From the NCBI GenBank assembly GCA_902596985.1, contig CACJWR010000003.1, positions 1 to 64,000 on the forward strand: 64,000 nucleotides of DNA, read 5' to 3'. Position 1 is the first letter of the stretch, and each line of letters begins with the position of its first letter. This document shows, piece by piece, positions 1 to 10,047 of the stretch. The position numbers and the translations under genes are program-made. The notes beneath the pieces were generated by a model, which was not told where the DNA came from, did no database searches, and saw only the letters and a program-made list of their open reading frames with translations. The stretch is from an uncultured Alphaproteobacteria bacterium (GTDB lineage Bacteria > Pseudomonadota > Alphaproteobacteria > Rhodobacterales > Rhodobacteraceae).

Positions 1-535
1 AAGCTTGAAATTCTTTGTTTAATGGAGTGTTAGCAAGATAGTTGGTGTAGTTACTAAGAACTTTTTGCGATATCCCAATAATTACCTCCAGAATATTCTT
101 TCTGGTAAAACCAGCTTCTATAAATGCCGATACTTCTTCTTCAGTAGCTTTTCCCCGATTACGCACCAAAATAAGAGTAAATTCTCTTAGCTTTTCAAGC
201 TTCTCATTTGGGAGGGGAGTTTTATCTCGCAGAGCGTTTGTTATCGTTTCATCAACTTTCATCAGCTTCGCAACCAAGGTATGTGCAGGAACACAAAACT
301 TACACTCGTGTTCGACATTTATTGTTTGCCATACAACAGTCTTTTCTTCATCAGATAGACTTGATTGACTGAAAATTTTCCCCAACTCCACATATGCTTT
401 AAGCGCTTCAGGAGACTCGGCAAGAACCGCATAGAGCCCGGGTATCATTCCAGAAGAAGCCTTAACTTTTTCGAGCAATTGTTTGCTTTCTGCTGGGGCA
501 GAGCTTTGATCATGAAACTTAAATAGTTCTCTCAT
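1..535 (-). CDS. carboxymuconolactone decarboxylase / AhpD-like family protein (3' end truncated by window edge)
   Basis: Manual reverse-strand translation MRELFKFHDQSSAPAESKQLLEKVKASSGMIPGLYAVLAESPEALKAYVELGK...NVEHECKFCVPAHTLVAKL...; CxxC motif and AhpD-like layout; open to base 1. Confidence 0.75.
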   Translation of the reverse strand, partial: MRELFKFHDQSSAPAESKQLLEKVKASSGMIPGLYAVLAESPEALKAYVELGKIFSQSSLSDEEKTVVWQTINVEHECKFCVPAHTLVAKLMKVDETITNALRDKTPLPNEKLEKLREFTLILVRNRGKATEEEVSAFIEAGFTRKNILEVIIGISQKVLSNYTNYLANTPLNKEFQA

Positions 536-885
536 TTTATTTTCCTTTAATTTTTATTAAGGTATATCTAAAGTTCAAAAAATAAACATATTTATTTTTA
601 CCAAAGTTTTCACAACCTGTAAGAGTTCTAGACAATATACTTTATTTGTAGACTAATTTGTTGACTGAAAAAAATCTAGCTTATAAAATGTAAATAAAAC
701 AGATGGTTAAAAAGAAATGGTGAGGAGGGTCCCTCCGCCAAACCCTTTTAAATCTAAAGGTTATTGATTCTCCTATGGTAAAAATTTCATTGGATTGTTA
801 AACAAATAACTTCTCTTAAACAAGTTGGACCTTAATATGGAGTTAGTGTGCTATTGATCGTATTATTAGGAAATATTTAAGGGCT

Positions 886-3678
886 TCAAAAGTGGGCAGA
901 TAAAGTATCTAAAGGTTTTTCTGATGGGGGTTTAAATTTTGTAAGGTCAATGTCTTTAACCGAGTCTTTATATTCCTGCAGAGTAGGTGTCCTTCCTAAT
1001 ATTGCAGATAGTACTACAACCGGTGTTGAAGCAAGAAGTGACTCTCCCTTTTTTTCAGATGAATCCTCTACTACCCTACCTTTAAAGAGACGCGTTGAGG
1101 TCGCAAGAACTGTATCACCTTTCTCGGCCTTCTCCTGGTTTCCCATGCACAGGTTGCATCCTGGTCTCTCAAGGTACAAGATATTCTCATATTCAACTCT
1201 TGCCCCTTGCTTGGGATTTTCATCATCAAATTGGAAGCCAGAATATTTTTCTAGAATTTCCCAATCGCCTTCATCTTTTAGCTCATCTATAATGTTGTAT
1301 GTTGGTGCCGCCACCACTAAAGGCGCTTTAAACTTTACCTCACCTGATTTTTTCTCAAGATTACGCAACATTTGAGCAACGATTTTCATATCTCCCTTAT
1401 GAACCATGCATGAACCAACAAACCCCAGGTCTACAGATTTTTCTGCTCTATAATACGATATTGGTCTTATGGTATCGTGAGTATATCTCTTAGAAATGTC
1501 CGCGTTATTAACATCTGGATCTGCAATCATCGGCTCGGTAATTTCATTCAAATCCACTATAACCTCAGCAAAATACTTTGCGTTTTGGTCCGGCTTTAAA
1601 GCAGGGTTATCTCCAGATTTTATTTCCTGTATTCTTGAAGAAGCTTTATCCATCAATCCTTTTAAAGTTTGGTTTTTGTTATCCATTCCTTTTTCGATCA
1701 TTGTTTGTATTCGTTTTTTTGATATTTTTAGTGACTCAATTAAAATGTCGTCATTAGAAATACAGACAGAGGCCTTTGCTTTCATTTCGGCAGTCCAATC
1801 GGTAAAGGTAAATGCTTGATCCGACATTAAAGTACCAATATGTACTTCAATAACCCTTCCTTGAAAGACATTTTCACCAAATTGTTTTAACATTTGGGCT
1901 TGAGTGGAATGAACAACATCTCTGAAATCAACATGGCTATGCAAGTCTCCCTTAAAAGTGACCTTTACAGATTCGGGAATCGGCATTGTTGCTTCACCAG
2001 TCGCAAGAGCAAGCGCAACGGTACCGGAGTCTGCTCCAAATGCGATACCTTTTGACATTCTAGTATGTGAGTCTCCTCCAATAATAATTGCCCAATCATC
2101 TATTGTGAGGTCATTGAGCACTTTATGTATTACATCTGTCATCGAGTGATAAATACCTTTTGGGTCGCGGGCAGTTATGAGACCAAAATCATGCATAAAC
2201 TGCATTAATCTAGGGATATTATCTTGAGCCTTTATGTCCCAGACAGAAGCAGTATGACATCCTGACTGATATGCACCATCAAGTGATGGAGATATAACGG
2301 TGGCAGCCATCGCTTCTAATTCTTGTGAAGTCATAAGTCCGGTGGTGTCCTGCGAACCAACGATATTTACTTTAACTCGTACATCGGAGCCTGCGACAAG
2401 CTTTTTGTCACTGGTAAGACCAATAGCATTTTTGTTAAATATTTTTTCAACTGCGGTGAGTCCTTGATCATCGGAATGGATTTCTCTCGGCGAAGCAAAT
2501 ACAGGTGCAGGTCTTTTTTTTAATATATTAGCTGCCAAATTTTGAAGTTTTTTTCCGAAGACTATAGAGTAGGATCCACCAGCTCTCATAAATTCTACCT
2601 TTTGCCTGGTGAATGATGAGCTTACATCTACTAATTCCTTAGTTTCCTCTTTATTGTAAAGCTTCTTTGTTTTGGTGTTAATGGTAAGTTCTGTTCCTGT
2701 TTCGACAGAATATAATTGCTCTAAAATAGGCTCACCATCATTATTTAAAATAATATTTCCATCAGAATCTTTCTTTTTGACCCAATTTTTCAAATCTATT
2801 CCAATACCCCCTGTTACTCCAACAGTAGTTAGAAAAATTGGTGATATACCATTTGTTCCAGCAACAATCGGAGCTACGTTTACATAGGGAATGTAAGGAC
2901 TAGCCTTCTTACCTGTCCAAAGCGCCACATTATTTACACCAGACATTCTGGATGATCCTACTTCCATCGTACCTTTTTCAGCAACAAGCATGACACTTTT
3001 GTCGGGATGTGCTATCTTAAGCTGAGAGATTTCATCCTGAGCCTTTTTAGATATAAAACACTGCCCATGAAGTTCTCTATCTGAACGAGAATGCGCCTGA
3101 TTACCAGGTGACAGTAGGTCAGTAGAAATGTCGCCTTCTGCAGCAACGTAGGTAACAATCTTTATCTTTTCTGGTATTGCATTTAACTTTGTAAAAAACT
3201 CCGCCTCAGAATAACTTTCTAATATATCTTCAGCTATCTTGTTGCCAGCATTATATTTTTCCTCAAGCCTGTTTGTATCTGCTTCATAAAGAAAAACCTG
3301 CGTTTTTAGTACGTTGGCAGCTTGTTCTGCAACTTTAGTATCTTTATGAAAGGCTAGGTCTAAAAGAACCTCTACAGATGGCCCACCTTTCATGTGTGAT
3401 AGTAAGTCAAAAGCAAGTTTTTGATCAATTTCTACGACACTATCCTCCTTAAGAATAAGTCTCTTTAAAAACTTTGCTTTGACTGAAGCGGCGCTGGTGG
3501 TACCGGGCAATACATTGTATATGAAATGCTTTACAGCATCATCTCTAGTAGAAGACTTTGTCGTCAAAATTATATCTATAATTTCCTCTAATAGATTTTC
3601 TTGATCAATAGGCTTTGGACCAAGCCCTAGTTTTGCACGCTCTATTATTTCTTGCAAATAAGCTTCATATAACTTCAA
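886..3678 (-). CDS. acnB: aconitate hydratase B / 2-methylisocitrate dehydratase
   Basis: Translation has SCMVHKGDMKIVAQML, ERPGCNLCMGNQ and GSQDTTGLMTSQEL motifs of AcnB; likely start is TTG at 3678 (LKLYEAYLQEIIERAKLGLGPKPID) just after a G-rich SD; the ORF-track N-terminal extension is probably not translated. Confidence 0.9.
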   Translation of the reverse strand: MKLYEAYLQEIIERAKLGLGPKPIDQENLLEEIIDIILTTKSSTRDDAVKHFIYNVLPGTTSAASVKAKFLKRLILKEDSVVEIDQKLAFDLLSHMKGGPSVEVLLDLAFHKDTKVAEQAANVLKTQVFLYEADTNRLEEKYNAGNKIAEDILESYSEAEFFTKLNAIPEKIKIVTYVAAEGDISTDLLSPGNQAHSRSDRELHGQCFISKKAQDEISQLKIAHPDKSVMLVAEKGTMEVGSSRMSGVNNVALWTGKKASPYIPYVNVAPIVAGTNGISPIFLTTVGVTGGIGIDLKNWVKKKDSDGNIILNNDGEPILEQLYSVETGTELTINTKTKKLYNKEETKELVDVSSSFTRQKVEFMRAGGSYSIVFGKKLQNLAANILKKRPAPVFASPREIHSDDQGLTAVEKIFNKNAIGLTSDKKLVAGSDVRVKVNIVGSQDTTGLMTSQELEAMAATVISPSLDGAYQSGCHTASVWDIKAQDNIPRLMQFMHDFGLITARDPKGIYHSMTDVIHKVLNDLTIDDWAIIIGGDSHTRMSKGIAFGADSGTVALALATGEATMPIPESVKVTFKGDLHSHVDFRDVVHSTQAQMLKQFGENVFQGRVIEVHIGTLMSDQAFTFTDWTAEMKAKASVCISNDDILIESLKISKKRIQTMIEKGMDNKNQTLKGLMDKASSRIQEIKSGDNPALKPDQNAKYFAEVIVDLNEITEPMIADPDVNNADISKRYTHDTIRPISYYRAEKSVDLGFVGSCMVHKGDMKIVAQMLRNLEKKSGEVKFKAPLVVAAPTYNIIDELKDEGDWEILEKYSGFQFDDENPKQGARVEYENILYLERPGCNLCMGNQEKAEKGDTVLATSTRLFKGRVVEDSSEKKGESLLASTPVVVLSAILGRTPTLQEYKDSVKDIDLTKFKPPSEKPLDTLSAHF

Positions 3679-4037
3679 AACTACCCCCCCTCTCGCACTA
3701 TATTTGAAATCAAAATTAAAGCAGAGCTTCAAGAGACAAATAGTATAATTTTTATAACGAATATGCAAGGTCTGGTGGGAAAAAGCACATAAAAAATTAG
3801 GTCTTCAGATTGGGTTCGAAAAACTAAATTTAAATTGGTATAAATACTAGTTAATTAAAAGTCATTTGGGGGAATTACCAAATTTCTTTCTCTATAAAAG
3901 ATCGTCACTTTTATTTATTAAGAGCTCAAGTAGTGAATATTGAAGATCGAGTAAATAAGAGATCGAATTAGAAATTTTTGTATACATTTAAGTGTTGTAT
4001 GCGACAATTAGAAAGAAATTGGAGTAGGAGAAATGAT

Positions 4038-4808
4038 ATGAATGAGAACTTACCACCACTCGTAAAAAACGGATCTATGACAATAGAGGAATGGCATACT
4101 CGAGTAGATCTGGCAGCTTGCTACAGATTAATGGCACACTTCGGCATGGATGACTTAATTTACAACCATATTTCTGCTAGAGTACCGGGGCCTGATGAAC
4201 ATTTCCTTCTGAATCCATTCGGATTACTTTATGAGGAAATAACTGCCTCAAATCTCGTAAAAGTTGATTTAGATGGAAATATAATTTCTGAGACAGAGGA
4301 TAAAATAAATCCAGCGGGTTTTGTTATACATTCATGTATCCATAGAGAAAGGCCGGATATGCATTGTGTTATTCATACACACACATCTGCCGGCGTTGGT
4401 GTGTCATGCCAAGAAGAAGGGCTATTGCCTCTAAGCCAAACAGGGCTTTTGTATAAAGACTTGATCGGTTATCACGATTATGAAGGACTAGCTTTAAATT
4501 TAGACGAGCAAAAAAGGTTGGTTGAAGATTTAGGAAAAAATAAACAATTACTTATTTTAAAAAATCATGGCTTGCTTACATGTGGGCGAACAATACCTGA
4601 AGCCTTCATTATGATGTATTATTTAGAGCAAGCTTGTAAAATACAGATAGCCGCACAGGCAGGGAACAAGGTCAGTTTACCCAAGCCTGAAGTTCAAGAT
4701 TTGGTACATCAGCAGGCAATGAAAGGTTTTGGATCGAAACTAGGAGAAATGGAGTTTACAGCGCTAAAGCGACGGCTTGCACGATTAGGGTCTGATTATG
4801 CGTCTTAA
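4038..4808 (+). CDS. class II aldolase/adducin family protein
   Basis: MNENLPPLVKNGSMTIEEWHTRVDLAACYRLMAHFGMDDLIYNHISAR...HTHTSAGVGVSC...LKNHGLLTCG; start taken at internal ATG of the 3978 ORF. Confidence 0.8.
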   Translation: MNENLPPLVKNGSMTIEEWHTRVDLAACYRLMAHFGMDDLIYNHISARVPGPDEHFLLNPFGLLYEEITASNLVKVDLDGNIISETEDKINPAGFVIHSCIHRERPDMHCVIHTHTSAGVGVSCQEEGLLPLSQTGLLYKDLIGYHDYEGLALNLDEQKRLVEDLGKNKQLLILKNHGLLTCGRTIPEAFIMMYYLEQACKIQIAAQAGNKVSLPKPEVQDLVHQQAMKGFGSKLGEMEFTALKRRLARLGSDYAS

Positions 4809-4827
4809 ATAAGACATTTAATAAATA

Positions 4828-5520
4828 TTAATTAAGAAAGGTTGTGAAGTCATCTAAAGGCGCGCGTTCGCTCACTAACGTGTTTTCAGGTGCTTCTGCA
4901 GCATATCCCATCGACATTCCTGAAATTATTATTTCATCATCAGGGATACCTAGTACTTTGTGAACAATAGGCCCAAATTCACACCATGCTTGTTGAGGGC
5001 AGGTTTCGAGACCTTTAGCTCTTGCAAGTATCATAATATTCTGCATAAACATCCCAACATCTAGCCAGGAACCGTATAAAAGCTCTCGATCCATTCGGAA
5101 AAACAGTCCAACTGGCGCTCCAAAAAAGTTGAAGTTACGTAAACCAGCAGCTTTCCTTGCAGGATAATCATCTCTTTTCACGCCATAAAGTTCATAGAGT
5201 GCGTATCCAACTGCTCTTTTCCTTGATATGTAAGGTTCTTTCAGTTTTGGAGGCATATATTCATATTCAAGCTCAGCATTACCTGAGTCTACAGCCTCTA
5301 AAACTGCATTTGTTAATTTCTTTTTTGTGTCCCCTGTTACACATGTAACCTTCCAAGGTTGTGTGTTCGTACCAGAAGGAGCTCTTGACGCGTCCTTAAT
5401 GATTTCCTTCACGATATCAATACTTACAACATCTGGGAGAAAATTCCTTTTTGAGGATCTCTCCCTAACAATCTTACTAATCATTTTATCTAAAGTACCT
5501 ACACCATTAATCTTCTCCAT
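4828..5520 (-). CDS. nitroreductase family protein
   Basis: RSSKRNFLPDVVSIDIVKEIIKDASRAPSGTNTQPWKV typical of FMN nitroreductases. Confidence 0.85.
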   Translation of the reverse strand: MEKINGVGTLDKMISKIVRERSSKRNFLPDVVSIDIVKEIIKDASRAPSGTNTQPWKVTCVTGDTKKKLTNAVLEAVDSGNAELEYEYMPPKLKEPYISRKRAVGYALYELYGVKRDDYPARKAAGLRNFNFFGAPVGLFFRMDRELLYGSWLDVGMFMQNIMILARAKGLETCPQQAWCEFGPIVHKVLGIPDDEIIISGMSMGYAAEAPENTLVSERAPLDDFTTFLN

Positions 5521-7177
5521 TGTTCAGCTCCCTTGATATTTCACTTTTACGTTGCTCTCGAAGCACAAAGCGTTGTATTTTCCCACTAGGCGTCTTCGGT
5601 AATTTTTCAATGTAAGTTATATGCCTCGGATAAGCGTGAGCCGCAAAATTTGTTTTTACCCACCTTTGAAGCTCTTCAGTAAGTTGGTCACTTTTGTTTG
5701 CTCCAGGCATCAACACAACAAAAGCCTCAATTACTTCGCCTCTAACGTTGTCTGGTGTCGCGATCACGGCGCACTCTGCCACTGCTTCGTGAGTACTTAG
5801 AGCAGACTCAACTTCGAATGGCCCAATTCTATAGCCAGCCATAATAATCACATCGTCGTCTCTTGTGGAAAAGTAAAAATAACCATTTTCGTCAATTGAT
5901 CCGGTATCACCAGTTAAATAATATTTTCCGTCTTTAGAAAACTTTTCAGCACTTTTTTTTGGATTTCCGATATAACCCGCAAACCAAGAAAATGGGCTCT
6001 CGTTAACAATGAAGGCGACACGACCGGGAACACCAGGTTCTTCGGGTATATCTTCATTATTTTTTAAGACAGTAGCTGACCACCCTGGCATCACTTTACC
6101 CATTGAGCCATCACGCAAATTCGTTTTAAGCTCTGGATGATGATGATTATTAATAACCATACTGGTTTCAGTCTGTCCATAATGGTCATGGACAGAAAGG
6201 CCAAAGAACGACTGTGCCCATTCGTTGATTTCTGGGGTCAAAGGTTCTCCGGCACTTGAAAGACATCGTAGTTTATGTTCAGCAGAAAGCTCCACTCTAT
6301 CGGCACGTAGTGATCGATAGACCGTTGGCGCAGCTGCAAAATTTGTCACTTTATGCTTTTCTATTATATCCATCGTCGCCTGGGCGCTGAAGCCACCTTC
6401 AAATAAAATCGCAGGTGTCCCAGTAGTCAAAGTCGCAAGAATACCACAGTATAATCCATAGGCCCAACCAGGATCAGCAGCATTCCAAAAGATATCAGTT
6501 TGTCTAAGATCATAAGCAAATTCTGCATACGCTTCTATACATGCAAGAGCTTTCACAGGAAGACTAACGCCTTTAGGTTCTCCAGTAGTACCAGACGTAA
6601 ATATATGAATAATGGCAGCATCTGGATCTAAGTTCACTTCTTTCTTGATAGGCGCATCTGTCGATAGTAAATCCTCCCATCTTTCTGCCCAGTTTGGTGT
6701 TTGATCAAAGCTTGCTGTCGTAATAACATCTAATTCACTATGAGGCACAAAGTCATCTGATGGGTTAAGTTTCGACTGCTGTTTATGGTCACAGAAGACT
6801 ATTTTAGCGTTGCTTCCATTTACTCTCAGCGCAATCGCGGGTGTAGAGAAGGCAGTAAATAATGGGACGTGTACAGCACCTATTCTCCAGATTGCTATTA
6901 GTGTGATGAGATACTCTTTACTTTTGCCCATCAAGGTAGCAATTCTATCACCTTTTCCAATACCTCTTTTTGTTAAACCATTCGCTATCAAAGTAGAATG
7001 TGTTTTTAACTCGCCATATGTAAGATCATATTCCTCCATATTTTCATTTATTATTTTATAGGCTATTTTATTTGATGGATACTGGTCACAGAGTAATTGC
7101 TCGACACTATTTGAAGGGTTGGAATATTTATTAATCAACTCGCTAACTCTTAGGTTGATTTTTTCATTGACGACCAT
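5507..7177 (-). CDS. AMP-dependent acyl-CoA (acetyl-CoA-like) synthetase
   Basis: IIHIFTSGTTGEPKGVSLP, YLTGDTGSIDENGYFYFSTRDDDVIIMAGYRIGPFEVE, PKTPSGKIQRFVLR motifs. Confidence 0.85.
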   Translation of the reverse strand: MVVNEKINLRVSELINKYSNPSNSVEQLLCDQYPSNKIAYKIINENMEEYDLTYGELKTHSTLIANGLTKRGIGKGDRIATLMGKSKEYLITLIAIWRIGAVHVPLFTAFSTPAIALRVNGSNAKIVFCDHKQQSKLNPSDDFVPHSELDVITTASFDQTPNWAERWEDLLSTDAPIKKEVNLDPDAAIIHIFTSGTTGEPKGVSLPVKALACIEAYAEFAYDLRQTDIFWNAADPGWAYGLYCGILATLTTGTPAILFEGGFSAQATMDIIEKHKVTNFAAAPTVYRSLRADRVELSAEHKLRCLSSAGEPLTPEINEWAQSFFGLSVHDHYGQTETSMVINNHHHPELKTNLRDGSMGKVMPGWSATVLKNNEDIPEEPGVPGRVAFIVNESPFSWFAGYIGNPKKSAEKFSKDGKYYLTGDTGSIDENGYFYFSTRDDDVIIMAGYRIGPFEVESALSTHEAVAECAVIATPDNVRGEVIEAFVVLMPGANKSDQLTEELQRWVKTNFAAHAYPRHITYIEKLPKTPSGKIQRFVLREQRKSEISRELNNGED

Positions 7178-7378
7178 TTGCTTATCCTATCTATGATTCA
7201 AAAATGCTAAGATATGATATCTAAAATGATTTTATAATGAAAGAAAAACGCAGACTAACCATGATCTGCACGAGCTTATTAAGGAGCTAACCTTTTGACG
7301 TAAGAGGAAATACGTTCTATTAACGTTTTATAAAGAGCAATAATCATGCCTAACTGAGAGTATAGAGTATAATTTTAA

Positions 7379-8473
7379 ATGAAGGTCATAAGCAAATATT
7401 TATATAGTGAGCTACTAAAACCATTTCTGATATTTTCTTTCACATTTATCGGCATACTATGGTTAGTTCAAATTCTTCCAAAGCTTGAAACTTTGGTTTT
7501 AAATGAGCAACCCTTAGCCATATTTTTCAATGTTGCGATGAATACACTCCCTCAGGTAGCCTATTTTGTGATACCTGTTGCAGCTTTTTTTTCAACAATC
7601 TATGCCGTAAATAAACTTGTAACAGAAGCAGAAATTGTAATTATTTCAAGCTCAGGCTTTTCATTTTTTTCTTTCGCAAAAATAATTTTTTTATTTGGAG
7701 TAACTATCAGCTTCATTCTATTTTTAATCACTTTTTTTGTGTTACCAAAAAGCGCATTTAAACTTCAGTCAATTTTTTTTGATATTGAACAAAATTTTGC
7801 CATAAAGTTTATTGATAGTGGGAAGTTTTTGCATCCAATTGCTGGTGTTACTATTTATGTCAGAGACAAATTGGAAGAAAATCAAATGACGGGAGTATTT
7901 GTATTTGATGACCGAAATGACAGTTACTCTTTATTATACTCCGCCAAAGAGGCAGCTATAAGAGATAAAGACAATATTAGAGATTTAATTATGCAAGATG
8001 GTGAGTTGCAGATTATGTCCAAAGATGAAAAGAGTATTGTGTCAGTGAAATTTGAAAGATTTGGTATTAATTTGAATTCATTTATTCCCGAAACGCTGTA
8101 TTACTTGGCCTCGCCTCCTGATGTTTCACCAATTACTGGATTTTTAAATTCTAAAGAGCTTGCTCAAATAAGTGACTATTCCTCATCTGAATATTTAGCA
8201 GAGAGTCATATGAAGATGGCATCGATATTGTCTCCGATAGCGCTATCCATGCTAGGGGGTTTAGCTCTAATAGTTTTTACTAGTGAAAAATACCGAATTA
8301 CTGTAGTTGTTCTTTTACTGTCATTAGTAGCCCTAGTTATGCAGGTTTCTATTATTTCTTTGAAATCACTTCTTGTTCTTAATCCAGACATATTTTTACT
8401 AATTTATCTTCCACCTGTAGTGGTTTTTGCCGGCATGTTGGTACTTATTAATTTTAAAGATAGGTTTGCCTGA
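7379..8473 (+). CDS. LptF/LptG (YjgP/YjgQ) family permease
   Basis: N-terminal KYLYSELLKPFLIFSFTFIGILWLVQ..., multiple TM segments at both ends with a soluble middle, as in LptF/LptG. Confidence 0.7.
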   Translation: MKVISKYLYSELLKPFLIFSFTFIGILWLVQILPKLETLVLNEQPLAIFFNVAMNTLPQVAYFVIPVAAFFSTIYAVNKLVTEAEIVIISSSGFSFFSFAKIIFLFGVTISFILFLITFFVLPKSAFKLQSIFFDIEQNFAIKFIDSGKFLHPIAGVTIYVRDKLEENQMTGVFVFDDRNDSYSLLYSAKEAAIRDKDNIRDLIMQDGELQIMSKDEKSIVSVKFERFGINLNSFIPETLYYLASPPDVSPITGFLNSKELAQISDYSSSEYLAESHMKMASILSPIALSMLGGLALIVFTSEKYRITVVVLLLSLVALVMQVSIISLKSLLVLNPDIFLLIYLPPVVVFAGMLVLINFKDRFA

Positions 8474-8594
8474 TTAGTGAAATTTTTAATTGGAAACCGG
8501 AAGGTGAAAGTAAAAAAAGAAAAAACATATTTATTCAATTTTTTTGAATTGATCAATTATTGTAATTTTAACAAAATTCAAATAAGTTTTACCG

Positions 8595-10043
8595 ATGCTA
8601 TTGAAAGAAGTTAGGTCAGCTGGACTAATCGTCGCATACGTAGGGTTATTCTTTTCCTTTTTAATGTTAATCCCGTGGATTACTTCCGTACTCACGGGTT
8701 GGGAGGGTGGCAAATCTTTTCTTTGGTCAGGTTTAATGGCTGCTATCTTTTGTATATTGGTTATAATCGCATGCTTCGGTGATCAACCAAAAATTACCCC
8801 AAGATTTGGAATATTAGTAGTTAATATGTTATGGTTTCTCCTCCCAATTTTGTGCGCAATCCCCTTAGCTAATTCTTCAGCTAACTTAAGTTTCGTAGAC
8901 GCTTTATTTGAAGCAACTTCAGGACTCACTACTACGGGTTCAACAATAATGTCAGAGATATTAAGCTTTGATCGCCCAATTCTTTTGTGGAGGGCTTTGA
9001 TGCAATGGGTTGGAGGTCTTGGTATACTTTCACTAGGGCTAATTCTACTGCCATTTTTGAGAATTGGTGGAATGCAATTATTTAAAATGGAGAGTTCGGA
9101 TAGGTCGGATAAACCTCTGCCGAGGTTGGTAGAGATATCAAGATCCATAATTATCATTTACGTCATATTATCTATGGCATGTGTAGTTTCTTACTTAATT
9201 GTCGGATTGACACCATTTGATGCGCTAACGCATGGTATGACGACCGTCGCTACTGGTGGTTTTTCGACGCATGATGAATCTCTCGGCTATTTTAATAGTG
9301 CTTCAGTTTTATGGGTTGCTATTTTATTTATGATAGTAGGCGGGTTACCATTTAGTGTATTTGTTGCGATTTTTTTTACTCGAAACATCCCCAAGTTAGA
9401 CCCACAGGTATTGACCTTTCTATTAATAATATTTTTTTCTTGTGCATTACTGATTTTCTACCAAAACAGTGGGCATACTAAATCAGTATATGTAAATACT
9501 GAATATATTTTTAATGTAGTTTCCATAATAACCACTACTGGATACTCTAGTGGGGATTTTATGAATTATGGTTCCTTGGGCCCCGTCATGTTTTTCTTTC
9601 TTATATTTATCGGAGGTTGTGCGGGTTCAACTGCTGGAGGGATCAAGGTCTATAGATTTATAGTTCTGGGACAAGTAATCAAAACATCCTTAAGACAATT
9701 AATTTATTCTAAGGGAATTTTTCTTTTGAGATATGGTAGTAAGCTCGTTGATCAAGATATTTATCGCTCAACTGTTACGATGATCTGTTGTTTTTTTGCA
9801 TGCCTAATTCTAGTAACATTAAGTCTTGCTTTCTGTGGATTAGACTTTGTTACTGCTCTATCTGGAGCAACGACCGCTTTAGCAAATGTTGGCCCTGGAA
9901 TCGGTGAAATAATTGGTCCATCGGGAAGCTTCAAGAGCCTTGATGACGTCGAAAAATATATTTTAATATTGGCAATGATTTTAGGAAGGCTAGAACTTCT
10001 AGTGGCAATGGCATTTTTCCTGCCTATCTTTTGGAAGCAATAA
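8595..10043 (+). CDS. trkH: TrkH-family potassium uptake protein
   Basis: ATSGLTTTGSTI, TTVATGGFSTHD, GGCAGSTAGGIKVYR selectivity-filter-like motifs. Confidence 0.88.
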   Translation: MLLKEVRSAGLIVAYVGLFFSFLMLIPWITSVLTGWEGGKSFLWSGLMAAIFCILVIIACFGDQPKITPRFGILVVNMLWFLLPILCAIPLANSSANLSFVDALFEATSGLTTTGSTIMSEILSFDRPILLWRALMQWVGGLGILSLGLILLPFLRIGGMQLFKMESSDRSDKPLPRLVEISRSIIIIYVILSMACVVSYLIVGLTPFDALTHGMTTVATGGFSTHDESLGYFNSASVLWVAILFMIVGGLPFSVFVAIFFTRNIPKLDPQVLTFLLIIFFSCALLIFYQNSGHTKSVYVNTEYIFNVVSIITTTGYSSGDFMNYGSLGPVMFFFLIFIGGCAGSTAGGIKVYRFIVLGQVIKTSLRQLIYSKGIFLLRYGSKLVDQDIYRSTVTMICCFFACLILVTLSLAFCGLDFVTALSGATTALANVGPGIGEIIGPSGSFKSLDDVEKYILILAMILGRLELLVAMAFFLPIFWKQ

Positions 10044-10047
10044 GGCA

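Noticed and set aside
717-740. GGAGGGTCCCTCC palindrome downstream of acnB as terminator or tRNA end
   Set aside because: Loop geometry is too tight for a convincing intrinsic terminator, and no 5' half of a tRNA was found upstream.
950-1375. 141-aa plus-strand ORF antisense to acnB, and the many other 60-150-aa ORFs opposite long genes
   Set aside because: Shadow ORFs antisense to clear conserved genes, without independent homology or SD evidence.
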